Shown: positions 1 through 7,995, counted from the first letter of the stretch. The stretch: 30,822 nt of DNA from JBOFDK01 sp051646925 (GCA_051646925.1 JBOFDK010000042.1:1-30822), one strand, 5' to 3'. Made by a program: numbers and translations. The notes: generated by a model from the letters alone, not told the origin.

Positions 1-305
1 TAGATTATAATACATGCCAAATTGGAGATATGATTGAAGCACGTATTAAAAGAATAAATGATGATGGAAAACTTGAATTAAGTTTAAGAAAACAAGCATT
101 TCAGCAAATGGATGATGATGCAAATTATATTATTAAAAAATTAGAAGAAAATAATGGAATATTATTGCTTCATGATAAAAGTGACCCAGTAGCTATTAAA
201 CGAGAACTTAAAATGAGTAAAGCTGCTTTTAAAAGAGCAGTTGGCAGATTACTTAAAGAAGGCGTAATAGAAATAAGTGACTCTAATATTAAAAGAAGAT
301 GGTAA
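1..305 (+). CDS. cvfB: CvfB-like S1/winged-helix RNA-binding protein, C-terminal part
   Basis: The 5' part lies outside the window; the frame is already open at position 3, before the internal ATG at 30. The visible residues start with DYNTCQIGDMIEARI and continue with a KLELSLR segment, which matches the end of an S1-like domain. About 60 residues follow that look like a winged helix, with KMSKAAFKRAVGRLLKEG as the probable recognition-helix region. This order is typical of the CvfB/YitL family, cytoplasmic RNA-binding proteins linked to expression of virulence and surface factors in staphylococci. The gene ends in TAA, with a terminator 3 bases later, so it is probably the last gene of its transcript. 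The family call rests on about 100 residues. Confidence 0.7.
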   Translation, partial: DYNTCQIGDMIEARIKRINDDGKLELSLRKQAFQQMDDDANYIIKKLEENNGILLLHDKSDPVAIKRELKMSKAAFKRAVGRLLKEGVIEISDSNIKRRW

Positions 306-307
306 TG

Positions 308-333
308 AAAAAATGGCGAAAGCCATTTTTTTT
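308..333 (+). terminator. Rho-independent terminator of the CvfB-like gene
   Basis: An A-rich arm ending in ATGGC, a GAAA tetraloop, GCCAT and a run of eight T form a compact hairpin just after the stop codon. It separates this transcript from the lipoprotein gene. Confidence 0.85.
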
Positions 334-371
334 GTTTACTTTAGTCACAAAGTGGAACTTTTTGCGTAAAG

Positions 372-400
372 TAGACGTCTTATGTCAGAATACATAAAAC
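372..400 (+). promoter_or_regulatory. Weak candidate promoter for the lipoprotein gene
   Basis: TAGACG (372-377) is separated by 17 bases from TAAAAC (395-400), each matching the sigma-A consensus at four of six positions. The ribosome-binding site starts about 10 bases further on, so the leader would be very short. The surrounding bases also carry a loose inverted repeat (ACTTTA near 338, TAAAGT near 367). The call is tentative. Confidence 0.25.
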
Positions 401-428
401 TTTGAAGTTTAAAGAGGAGAATATTATA

Positions 429-1289
429 ATGAAATTAAATAAAAAAATTATGGCATTAGCCATTGCAGGAGTAATGGGAATGGCTTTCGTTGGATGTAGT
501 AGTTCAAAAGAAGAAGGAAAAACAGAAGTAGAGTCACAAGAAAATACTGAAGACGCAGAAATAGAAGAAGACGCAGAAACAGAAGAAGATGCAGAAACAG
601 AAGAAGATGCAGAAACAGAAGAAAATGCAGAAACAGAAGAAAATGCAGAAACAGAAGAAGATGCAAAAAAAGAAGAAGAGACAAAACCAGAAGTAAAACC
701 AGAAACAACAAAACCTGAAACAACAAAACCTGAAACAACAAAACCAGAAACGCCAAAACCAGAAACGCCAAAACCAGAAACGCCAAAACCAGTAGTGCCA
801 AAACCAGAAACACCAAAACCAGAAACGCCAAAACCAGAAACACCAAAGCCAGAAACACCAAAGCCTGAAGAAAAACCAGAAGAAAAACCAGAAGAAGAGA
901 AAAAAAGCGTAGATCTTGAAGCGTTATTAGAAAAAATGTTAGCACAAGGCTCTATTCCAAGTGCACAAAAAATAGATAAAGATTTAGCAAAAGATGCTTT
1001 TTATGTAGACATGAACATAGTAGAAAATTATGTAGGTGTTAAAGCGGGACGTTCACCAGGTGTTGGAACTATTATTATGGTTGAAGCAAAAGAAGGTAAA
1101 TTAGATGAAGCAGTTGCTAATATGAAAAAAGCACATGAAGCAGAAATAGGTCTTGCGTTTTATCCAGATGAAGTTGAGGCAGCACAAAGTGGTAAAGTAG
1201 TTACATCAGGAAACTACGTTGGATTATTTATTCTTATTGATGAATTCTCATCATCAACAGTAGATATGTTTGTTAGTCAAACAAAATAA
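429..1289 (+). CDS. DUF4358-type surface lipoprotein with acidic and Lys-Pro repeat spacer
   Basis: The start is ATG 429, preceded by AAAGAGGAGAA; an in-frame TTG at 402 lies upstream of that site and is unlikely to be used. The 286-aa product begins with a lipoprotein signal peptide whose lipobox is FVGC, so it should be lipid-anchored outside the membrane. A low-complexity spacer follows: about seven Glu-rich hexapeptides of the ETEEDA type, then about a dozen KPETT/KPETP pentapeptides. This is typical of a flexible wall-spanning linker. The C-terminal part of about 120 residues (from VDLEALLEKML, including FYVDMNIVENYVGV and NYVGLFILID) resembles DUF4358, a clostridial lipoprotein domain often found beside MBOAT and DHHW genes. 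The exact biochemical role is unknown. No terminator was seen before the next gene, 64 bases downstream. Confidence 0.8.
   Translation: MKLNKKIMALAIAGVMGMAFVGCSSSKEEGKTEVESQENTEDAEIEEDAETEEDAETEEDAETEENAETEENAETEEDAKKEEETKPEVKPETTKPETTKPETTKPETPKPETPKPETPKPVVPKPETPKPETPKPETPKPETPKPEEKPEEKPEEEKKSVDLEALLEKMLAQGSIPSAQKIDKDLAKDAFYVDMNIVENYVGVKAGRSPGVGTIIMVEAKEGKLDEAVANMKKAHEAEIGLAFYPDEVEAAQSGKVVTSGNYVGLFILIDEFSSSTVDMFVSQTK
546..876 (+). repeat. Coding tandem repeats of the lipoprotein spacer
   Basis: The first block (about 546-666) consists of 18-base units coding for E-E-D/N-A-E-T. The second (about 694-876) consists of 15-base units coding for KPETT and then KPETP. Unit lengths are multiples of three, so gain or loss of units keeps the frame. 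Differences between copies are mostly single bases (gac/gat, aca/acg, cca/cct), which suggests recent expansion. Confidence 0.9.
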
Positions 1290-1353
1290 ACGATTTAAAA
1301 AGTGAATTATAATTCATATAATATAATCTATAAATTATAAGGGAGACAAAAAA

Positions 1354-2739
1354 ATGGTTTTTAGTAGCTTATTATTTTTATTTGTGTTCCTACCTATATT
1401 TATATCTATTTATTACGTAGCCCCTCGTGGGCTACGTAATTTCATTTTATTTGTTGCAAGTTTGGTTTTTTACGCATGGGGCGAGCCGATTTATGTAGCA
1501 ATTATGATTTTTTCCACAATATTAGATTATACGGTAGGTCGCACGATTGATCATTATAGACAACATAAATATATACCGAAAGTGGCATTGGCAGTTTCGA
1601 TATTAGGTAATTTAGGGATGCTAGGATTTTTCAAGTATTCCGATTTTTTCATTGCAAATGTTAACAATGTTTTTAATGTAAATATTGCATTATTAAAAAT
1701 TGCATTGCCTATAGGTATTTCGTTCTATACATTCCAAACTATGTCATATACTATTGACTTGTATAGAGGGAAAATAGGTGTTCAAAAAAATATTATTTCA
1801 TTTGGGGCATATGTCGCAATGTTTCCACAACTTATAGCAGGACCTATCGTAACTTATGCAACAGTTGAAAAAGAATTAAATGATAGAACAGAAACGATAG
1901 AAGGTTTTGGAGAAGGTGTTGGAAGATTTGTAGAAGGTCTTGGAAAAAAAGTATTAATAGCAAATAATATAGGATTGTTATGGGAAAATATTAAAGTTTT
2001 GCCAAGTACAGAATTAACTGTAGTAGCTAGTTGGCTTGGAATTATAGCGTTTGGGTTACAACTATATTTTGATTTTAGTGGATATTCAGATATGGCTATA
2101 GGTCTTGGTAAAATGATGGGATTTAAGTTTCCCGAAAACTTTAATTATCCGTACTTATCACGAAGTGTTACGGAATTTTGGCGTAGATGGCATATGACGC
2201 TTGGAGGATGGTTTCGTGAATATTTATATATTCCGTTAGGTGGAAATCGTGTATCTAAAGTGAAATTTTATCGAAATTTAATGATTGTATGGTTTTTGAC
2301 TGGATTTTGGCATGGCGCAGGATGGAATTTTGTCTTGTGGGGATTATTTTTTGGAGTAATAATTATTATCGAACGTGCAGGATTATTAAAATTACTTGAA
2401 AAAATGCCTAAGGTCATAGGTCATTTTTATTTATTATTTGTAGTGCTTATAAGTTGGGTTTTATTTGCGCTTGAAAGTAGTGAACATATTATGCAGTACT
2501 TTGGGGCAATGTTTGGAATAACAAAAGCAGGTTTTATTAATCAAAATACTGCATATTATATGACAAACTATATACCAGTTATAATAATAGGTATATTATT
2601 TGCAACTCCATTAATGAAAAAATTAAATGAAAAAATGAAACCATGGATGGTGTATGTTTTTTATATGATTACACTAATTATGAGTACAGCATATCTTGTA
2701 GATTCAACATTTAACCCATTTTTATATTTTAGATTTTAG
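1354..2739 (+). CDS. MBOAT family O-acyltransferase (AlgI/DltB-like)
   Basis: This is a 461-aa polytopic membrane protein, about the usual length for bacterial AlgI-type enzymes. These channel an acyl group across the membrane for transfer to extracellular polysaccharide, wall polymer or protein. The seen motifs are YFDFSGYSDMAIG (about 238-250), FWRRWHMTLGGWFREYLYIPLGG (275-297) and TGFWHGAGWNFVLWG (316-330). His320 in the last motif corresponds to the conserved MBOAT catalytic histidine. AAGGGAG lies before ATG 1354. The gene is 11 bases upstream of a DHHW/AlgJ-like gene, the usual partner that completes acyl transfer outside the membrane. The acceptor substrate cannot be told from sequence; an exopolysaccharide or secondary wall polymer is most likely. 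Confidence 0.93.
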   Translation: MVFSSLLFLFVFLPIFISIYYVAPRGLRNFILFVASLVFYAWGEPIYVAIMIFSTILDYTVGRTIDHYRQHKYIPKVALAVSILGNLGMLGFFKYSDFFIANVNNVFNVNIALLKIALPIGISFYTFQTMSYTIDLYRGKIGVQKNIISFGAYVAMFPQLIAGPIVTYATVEKELNDRTETIEGFGEGVGRFVEGLGKKVLIANNIGLLWENIKVLPSTELTVVASWLGIIAFGLQLYFDFSGYSDMAIGLGKMMGFKFPENFNYPYLSRSVTEFWRRWHMTLGGWFREYLYIPLGGNRVSKVKFYRNLMIVWFLTGFWHGAGWNFVLWGLFFGVIIIIERAGLLKLLEKMPKVIGHFYLLFVVLISWVLFALESSEHIMQYFGAMFGITKAGFINQNTAYYMTNYIPVIIIGILFATPLMKKLNEKMKPWMVYVFYMITLIMSTAYLVDSTFNPFLYFRF

Positions 2740-2750
2740 GGGGTATTTTG

Positions 2751-3872
2751 ATGAACCAGCGTTTATCTAAATTAATGGCATTATCGTTTTGCCTATATAT
2801 TGGTACATTTTTCTGTATGCAAATATTTGGAACAGATATAACATTTTCAGAATTAGAAAATAGAAAATTAGCAAGTAGTCCGAAGTTTACAACAGAAACA
2901 TTTTTAAGTGGGGAATATGGTGTTGATTTTGAAAAATATATTGCAGACCAATTTCCAGGAAGAAATACATTTATATCACTTAAATCATCGAGTGAATTAT
3001 TTTTACAAAAAAAAGATAATAACGGTGTATATGTAGGTAAAGATGGTTATTTATTACAAAAATTTGAAACGCCAGATGAAGAATTGATAGAAAAAAATAT
3101 TAATTATATTAATCAATTTGCAGAATCATTTAATGTATATTTTATGTTAGCACCTACAGCTACTAAAGTTTATGAACATAGATTACCACGATTTGCAACG
3201 CCATTTGATGAAGCGAAATTTATTGAATACTATGATGAAGGATTAAATAGTTCGGTAATACGAGTAGATGCACTTTCATATTTAGCTCAAAATGTGGAGA
3301 AAGACTTGTATTATAAAACAGACCACCACTGGACTACTTTGGGCGCATACTATGCATATACTGCATTTTGTGAAGCGTATAACATAGAGCCACTTGCACT
3401 AGATGATTTTGATAGAATAGTTGTTAGTGAAGATTTTTATGGTACACTTTTCTCAAAAGGTAATTTTACGTTTGCGACACCTGATAGTGTTGAAATTTTT
3501 GAACCTAAAAATAGCAATCCATTAGAAGTAACGTATGTAGTAGATGAAAAAACAACTGATACGCTATATGAATTTAAGTATTTAGAAGAAAAAGATAAAT
3601 ACAGCATTTTTCTAGATGCTAATCATGGACAAATTAAAATTAAAACAAGTGTTAATAATGGTAAAAAAATAGCCGTTATTAAAGATTCATATGCAAATGC
3701 AATGATTCCGTTTTTGGCTCAACATTTTGAAGAGCTTTTGATTATAGATTTAAGATTTATAGGCAGTAAAATGGGTGATTTTTTACGTGAAGAAGGATAT
3801 GAAGATGTCCTTATGTTATATAATGTTCAAAACTTTGCTATGTTTAATAAATTAAGTTTATTAGGTAAATAG
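2751..3872 (+). CDS. DHHW protein, AlgJ/AlgX-like SGNH-type acyltransferase partner
   Basis: ATG 2751 is chosen because GGGGG lies 7 bases upstream; the TTG at 2748 is less likely. The 373-aa product has one N-terminal hydrophobic segment (about 7-27), suggesting a membrane-anchored extracellular protein. The DHHW signature (191-194) is in YKTDHHWTTLGAYYAY, and a KDSYANA motif places a likely catalytic serine at about residue 313. In AlgX/AlgJ-type enzymes these Asp-His and Ser elements form the SGNH-like catalytic triad that transfers acetyl groups to the polymer. The ELENRKL segment near the N-terminus is also characteristic of clostridial DHHW proteins. Tight coupling to the MBOAT gene supports a shared job. 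Confidence 0.88.
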   Translation: MNQRLSKLMALSFCLYIGTFFCMQIFGTDITFSELENRKLASSPKFTTETFLSGEYGVDFEKYIADQFPGRNTFISLKSSSELFLQKKDNNGVYVGKDGYLLQKFETPDEELIEKNINYINQFAESFNVYFMLAPTATKVYEHRLPRFATPFDEAKFIEYYDEGLNSSVIRVDALSYLAQNVEKDLYYKTDHHWTTLGAYYAYTAFCEAYNIEPLALDDFDRIVVSEDFYGTLFSKGNFTFATPDSVEIFEPKNSNPLEVTYVVDEKTTDTLYEFKYLEEKDKYSIFLDANHGQIKIKTSVNNGKKIAVIKDSYANAMIPFLAQHFEELLIIDLRFIGSKMGDFLREEGYEDVLMLYNVQNFAMFNKLSLLGK

Positions 3873-3900
3873 GTAAATAAATGTAATATATTTAGAAATA

Positions 3901-3930
3901 TAGACAACGCCCCTACCCCTAAAGTAAAAT
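3901..3930 (+). promoter_or_regulatory. Candidate sigma-A promoter of the SLH gene
   Basis: TAGACA (3901-3906) and TAAAAT (3925-3930) are 18 bases apart, each with five of six consensus matches. Transcription would begin near 3937. That point lies inside the loop of the inverted repeat described in the next entry, so an RNA from this promoter would lack the left arm. Confidence 0.5.
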
Positions 3931-3970
3931 GATGCAAGACATAATAGTTTTTAACTTTAGGAGGATAGGG
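3911..3970 (+). promoter_or_regulatory. Long hairpin masking the SLH gene ribosome-binding site
   Basis: The left arm (3911-3929) and right arm (3949-3970) form about 19 base pairs: CCCTA/TAGGG, CC/GG, CCTAAAGT/ACTTTAGG and AAAA/TTTT. Only three single unpaired A bases on the right side interrupt it. The loop is 19 bases (3930-3948). The right arm contains the AGGAGG-like site (3959-3964) and ends one base before ATG 3971. Read-through RNA from the genes upstream would contain the whole hairpin, with the site buried. Confidence 0.7.
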
Positions 3971-5023
3971 ATGAATTTGAAAAAATTTAATAAAATAATG
4001 CTTAGTTTATTAGTAGGTGTAGTTGCAGTAAGTTCATCAGTAACTTACGGACAAAGTAATGTAGGTACATTATATGAAAATAAAGAAATAAAAGAAGATG
4101 CACAACTTATAGTAAAACCAGGATTTGATATTATAGAATTAAATATAGGAGATCGATTAGATCATGAAATTTTGAAAAATCATGTTATGTATGATGATGG
4201 ATCAGTATTACCAGATGGATATGTTTTTGAAGCACTTTATGGCGAAGGAGAAGAGCTTTTTTCTGACGATATAGCAATAAATGAAGGAAAAGCAAGTATT
4301 CGTGTTAAGGTAAAAGGAACATCTCATGATTATAGCGCAATAACTCATGCGTGTTTAGATGTAATTATTCAAGATATGGATGATGTAAAACCAGAAGTAC
4401 CGGAAACATCTGATAAAATAGTAGAACATATACCGTATATCAAAGGATATGAAGATAATACATTTAGAGCAGATAGAAGTATATCTAGAGAAGAAGTTGC
4501 TACTATGGTATCACGATTGATTTTAAATGGACAAACGATAACATATAAAAATCAATATAAAGATATATCAGATAATAGATATAGTGCAGTGCATGCTGCG
4601 CATTTAAAAGACTTAAAAATTATGACAGGTGATAATTCAGGATTTTTCAGACCACATGAAAGTTTAACTCGCGGAGAAATGGCAGTTATCATTGCAAAGA
4701 CTGTAAAGGAAATTGAAGGTACAGCTAATAAATTACAAAGTAATATATTTGATGATGTTTCAAAAAATAACTGGGCATATGAAAGTATATGTTTTGTTAC
4801 TGAAAATGGACTTATGAGTGGCGATATTATTGATGGGAAATTAATGTTTAGACCTACAGAAATGTTAACACGTGCTGAAGCAGTTACTACTTTGAATAGA
4901 GTATTTAATAGAGAATGCATAGATGTAACAATTAATAATCCATACAAAGATTTAGAAAACAACCATTGGGCGTATGGAGATATATTATATGCAAGTATAA
5001 TACATCAGCATATTATAAAATGA
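3971..5023 (+). CDS. S-layer homology (SLH) domain surface protein
   Basis: ATG 3971 follows TTAGGAGGATAGGG and starts a good signal peptide (MNLKKFNKIMLSLLVGVVAV, with likely cleavage near YGQ-S). An in-frame ATG at 3929 would add 14 residues and has no ribosome-binding site. The 350-aa product has an unrecognised N-terminal domain of about 120 residues, then SLH modules. These are a first half-module (YIKGYEDNTFRADRSISREE), two full modules (YKDISDNRYSAVHAAHLKDL onward; FDDVSKNNWAYESICFVTEN onward) and a final half-module (YKDLENNHWAYGDILYA). SLH domains bind pyruvylated secondary wall polymers, so the protein is probably non-covalently held at the surface. No enzymatic domain is recognisable. 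It follows the DHHW gene by 98 bases with no terminator between them. Confidence 0.88.
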   Translation: MNLKKFNKIMLSLLVGVVAVSSSVTYGQSNVGTLYENKEIKEDAQLIVKPGFDIIELNIGDRLDHEILKNHVMYDDGSVLPDGYVFEALYGEGEELFSDDIAINEGKASIRVKVKGTSHDYSAITHACLDVIIQDMDDVKPEVPETSDKIVEHIPYIKGYEDNTFRADRSISREEVATMVSRLILNGQTITYKNQYKDISDNRYSAVHAAHLKDLKIMTGDNSGFFRPHESLTRGEMAVIIAKTVKEIEGTANKLQSNIFDDVSKNNWAYESICFVTENGLMSGDIIDGKLMFRPTEMLTRAEAVTTLNRVFNRECIDVTINNPYKDLENNHWAYGDILYASIIHQHIIK

Positions 5024-5050
5024 TTTGTAAATGATTTATAAATGATTTAT
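5018..5050 (+). repeat. Three 11-base tandem repeats starting at the SLH stop codon
   Basis: The units are AAATGATTTGT, AAATGATTTAT and AAATGATTTAT. The first contains the TGA stop codon of the SLH gene. Slippage or local duplication is likely. Confidence 0.85.
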
Positions 5051-5121
5051 AAAAAAAATGATATAAGTATAAAGACAAGTATAAATATGGGCGTAAACAT
5101 TAGCAAAAATAATAAATAAAT

Positions 5122-5165
5122 AAAAAATGACTATAAAACATTTAATGTTTTATAGTCATTTTTTT
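5122..5165. terminator. Bidirectional terminator between the SLH and pdaA-like genes
   Basis: A 15-bp perfect stem (ATGACTATAAAACAT and its complement) with a TTA loop is flanked by A6 on the left and a T run on the right. It can end transcription from either side; the minus-strand stop codon lies at its right edge. Confidence 0.9.
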
Positions 5166-5967
5166 ATTCCAATAACGAAAATGTGTATCCCATTTCCTTC
5201 GCTTTTGTTATTACTTCTTCAAGTATAACAGTATTAGTTTTTGAAACAGCATGTAATAATAAAATAGCATTATCATGAAGATTGTTTAAAATTAATTGTT
5301 TAGCAGTATCTGGTGAAGGTTGATCGTTTACATCAAAATCTTTATAGGCAAAACTCCAAAATATAGTTTTATAACCTAGTGATTGTGTCATTGCTAAACT
5401 TTTTTGAGAATATTGTCCCATTGGAGGTCTAAATAATAAAGGCATATCATGACCTATAAGTGATTTATATTTATTAGCTACGTCACTAAGTTCTGTTTTG
5501 AAACTTTCAGGATCAGATGTTAGTGAAGGCATCGACTTGTGTCTTTTTGTATGATTAGCAACTATATGTCCTTCATTAACCATACGTTTAATTAAGTCCT
5601 CGTTACTGTCAATATAAGGAGATGTAACAAAAAACACTGCTTTTACACCAGTTTTTTTGAGTATATCTAAAATAGTTGATGTATAACCATTTTCATATCC
5701 TTCATCAAAAGTAAGATAAATATTTTTTGAATCTGAAGAGCCTAGGCAGTAAGCGTCATAAGAGTTAATGTCAAAGTTTAGTTTATCATTAAACCGTGGA
5801 GTTTGATGATCTTTTTCGCGAACAAGCCACCAATCAACTTTAGTATTATTTAAAGCTGTATCACTTTGATAATTTGTATTAGTAGGTGTAGCGAAAACAT
5901 TTGTTGTAATTGAAAAATTTAAAATAAGCATAATAGCAATACTTAGTATAGATAAATGTTTTTTCAT
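5164..5967 (-). CDS. pdaA: PdaA-like polysaccharide deacetylase (muramic delta-lactam synthesis)
   Basis: This 267-aa secreted protein has an N-terminal hydrophobic signal (about 5-26) and an NodB-type deacetylase domain. Visible motifs are YLTFDEGYENGYT (84-96), NHTKRHKSMP (138-147, metal-binding His139 and His143), RPPMGQYS (180-187) and LLHAVSKT (238-245). The FDEGYENGYT form of motif 1 is characteristic of PdaA rather than of general chitin or xylan deacetylases. PdaA de-N-acetylates muramic acid residues in spore cortex, a step needed for delta-lactam formation and germination. AAGGAG precedes the start. It is a separate unit from the 541-aa gene upstream, because a strong terminator lies between them. 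Its presence suggests an endospore-forming lineage. Confidence 0.88.
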   Translation of the reverse strand: MKKHLSILSIAIMLILNFSITTNVFATPTNTNYQSDTALNNTKVDWWLVREKDHQTPRFNDKLNFDINSYDAYCLGSSDSKNIYLTFDEGYENGYTSTILDILKKTGVKAVFFVTSPYIDSNEDLIKRMVNEGHIVANHTKRHKSMPSLTSDPESFKTELSDVANKYKSLIGHDMPLLFRPPMGQYSQKSLAMTQSLGYKTIFWSFAYKDFDVNDQPSPDTAKQLILNNLHDNAILLLHAVSKTNTVILEEVITKAKEMGYTFSLLE

Positions 5968-5998
5968 AAATTAGGCTCCTTATTTAGATAATTAATCA

Positions 5999-6029
5999 TA
6001 GTATGACCGTAAGTTACAAATAATATTAT
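5999..6029 (-). promoter_or_regulatory. Candidate forespore-type promoter of pdaA
   Basis: On the minus strand, CATACTA (5999-6005) matches the sigma-G -10 element exactly. ATAATA (6024-6029), 18 bases away, matches only the last four bases of a typical TGAATA -35. B. subtilis pdaA is controlled by sigma-G, which supports the idea, but the -35 match is partial. Confidence 0.35.
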
Positions 6030-6040
6030 GCAAAAATAAA

Positions 6041-6077
6041 AAAATAGGATATTAGCAAATTGCTAATATCCTATTTT
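6041..6077 (-). terminator. Terminator of the 541-aa membrane protein gene
   Basis: A perfect 18-bp inverted repeat (arms 6041-6058 and 6060-6077; core AGGATATTAGC/GCTAATATCCT) lies just beyond the minus-strand stop codon. It is followed on that strand by a T-rich tract. Confidence 0.85.
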
Positions 6078-6095
6078 GAAAATATAAAATAAAAA

Positions 6096-7721
6096 TTATT
6101 TAATGTCTAGTGATAAATTATCAAAAAGAACAACGTCTACAGAGTGATCGTCATAAGAGTCAAACTCTAGACTAATTTTATCACCTATTGATGTTAGTGG
6201 AAGTTCTTTAGAAATAGCTGAGGTCATAATAAACACAGTACTAGGAGAAGTATCAAGCTTTACATAATAATATGTTGTAACGTTTTGAATATCTGGATTA
6301 ATACGTGTTACTATACCTTTTAGTTCTTTTTGTGTAGCAGTAGAACCACCGATTGAAATAGTATTACCTTTAGATTTTAAAATTTCTTTATAATTACGAA
6401 GTGCAGCTTCTTTTGTATCACCAACGCCAAGTAAGCTATAGTCTTCAACAGATACAAATGCAACCATTTTAATTAACCCTGCATTATCTTTTAGAGACAT
6501 TACATAAGTTGGAGTTCCTAAAATATTATACATAACAGGAAACGTTGCTTTGTAGCCTTTTTCTTGAACTTTTCCTGTAGCAGAACTCATAGCAGCGATT
6601 TCAGTAGCACCAGGTTGACGATATAGTTTAGCATTTTTTGTTCTAGTATCAACTAAAAAGAATCCTATAGTAGATTCATCAGCACCAGCACTTGTCATAC
6701 CAGTATACCAATAGCTACGGCCATCATCACCATATACTAAAGATGTGCCAGGTGTAGGAACGAGTACATCTATTTGTGCAAGGCGAGCGTTCCAAAAACC
6801 ATCTACATAAATACCCCAATCATTAAGCTGAGTTGCAATAAAGGGTTCAGGTTGAATACGATCAATCCATTCAGGAGCATCATCAATATTATAATCTAAA
6901 ATTTCGCCAGTAGAAGCATTTACAGTAGTAACACCTACAGCGTCGCGGCCACCAAATCCAATAGTATTATCAAAACGTGTTACTACCCAATAAGGGAAAC
7001 CGTTGTCATCTATTTCAAATGTATAATCAGTAAGACCTATAGTCATATGTCCATTTAAATAAACATGACGTGCTAAATCTTGATGAAGATATGCATCGGC
7101 TTGATATTTGATACGTACAGGTTCATCGTTAATTGATTGTATAAAACGAATATCTTGAGGATTAGTAGCTGATACCATTACATATCCAGTAGTACCTTCA
7201 AGATGAGTTACCCATTTTATAAAATCACGATGCACAAGAGGTGCAACCCAAAAAAGTTCATTGTTAACACTTTGGATTGTAAAATCACCTAGTTTGGCAA
7301 CACTACCAAGACCTGGAACTTCGCCTATTTTTTTATCACCGAGGCGCATAGCTGTTTCGCGATCGACCAAACGAATATCTTCGACGCTTACAGGGCTCAT
7401 ATCTTTTGAAAAATCACTTTCTTCGATAGTACCGATTAAATCACGGTAACGATCAGAATGTAAAAATGGAGTAGATATTAAAAATGGTATAATGAGGACA
7501 CCGACAATTAAAATTGTAGCAATAGAAAAATGTCCTTTTGATATTTTAGGCATTTGGAATAGTTCGCTACCGTTCATCATTAAGAAGCCTGTAAGTGCAA
7601 AAAATCCAATTAAAACAACATAAAAAGAAATAAAATTTAATCGTAAGACGGGTAGTTCGACATAGGCAAATGCAATAACAGCAAGTAAGCCTAATAAATA
7701 AGCAGATATAATTTTTTTCAT
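6096..7721 (-). CDS. Uncharacterised membrane protein with large extracytoplasmic region
   Basis: I do not recognise this 541-aa protein with certainty. Three hydrophobic segments lie at the N-terminus (about 4-22, 30-49 and 67-86). A soluble region of about 450 residues follows, probably outside the membrane. It contains VGVTTVNASTGEILDYNIDD followed by APEWIDRIQP; the first part recalls PepSY-like domains, in which VNASTGEI precedes an acidic turn. A later segment (VGDTKEAALRNYKEILKSKG) resembles a short helical module, and the C-terminal 80 residues look all-beta. AAGGAAGGA precedes the start, giving a good ribosome-binding site. It is a single-gene unit with its own terminator. A role in the envelope is inference from topology only. 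Confidence 0.7.
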   Translation of the reverse strand: MKKIISAYLLGLLAVIAFAYVELPVLRLNFISFYVVLIGFFALTGFLMMNGSELFQMPKISKGHFSIATILIVGVLIIPFLISTPFLHSDRYRDLIGTIEESDFSKDMSPVSVEDIRLVDRETAMRLGDKKIGEVPGLGSVAKLGDFTIQSVNNELFWVAPLVHRDFIKWVTHLEGTTGYVMVSATNPQDIRFIQSINDEPVRIKYQADAYLHQDLARHVYLNGHMTIGLTDYTFEIDDNGFPYWVVTRFDNTIGFGGRDAVGVTTVNASTGEILDYNIDDAPEWIDRIQPEPFIATQLNDWGIYVDGFWNARLAQIDVLVPTPGTSLVYGDDGRSYWYTGMTSAGADESTIGFFLVDTRTKNAKLYRQPGATEIAAMSSATGKVQEKGYKATFPVMYNILGTPTYVMSLKDNAGLIKMVAFVSVEDYSLLGVGDTKEAALRNYKEILKSKGNTISIGGSTATQKELKGIVTRINPDIQNVTTYYYVKLDTSPSTVFIMTSAISKELPLTSIGDKISLEFDSYDDHSVDVVLFDNLSLDIK

Positions 7722-7995
7722 AGTAGATTCCTTCCTATAATAAAAGCTTTACTCAATTGTGGCATAAAATTTTCATAAATTCAAGGTAAAAAATGGAACA
7801 AGTATTAATTAATGAGAGAGAATAAATAATCATTAATAAAAGTATAATATTAATGAATTTTATTGTATAATGACGATGTAAATACGTTTATTTTTACAAC
7901 ATCTTAATATGTTTTCAAATAAAATATGGTTAATATGTTTAAAAACACGTATAATAAAAAAATATACAGGTGAAGAGGTGGAGGAAAAAGGTGTT

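Noticed and set aside
448..945. Long minus-strand open frame rich in Leu and Phe
   Set aside because: It is the antisense reading of the Glu/Lys/Pro repeats of the lipoprotein; repeats keep it open. No ribosome-binding site is seen.
7872..7905. Hairpin-like GATGTAAA/TTTACAACATC before the DUF2238 gene
   Set aside because: The pairing needs an internal bulge and is AT-rich; not distinguishable from chance here.
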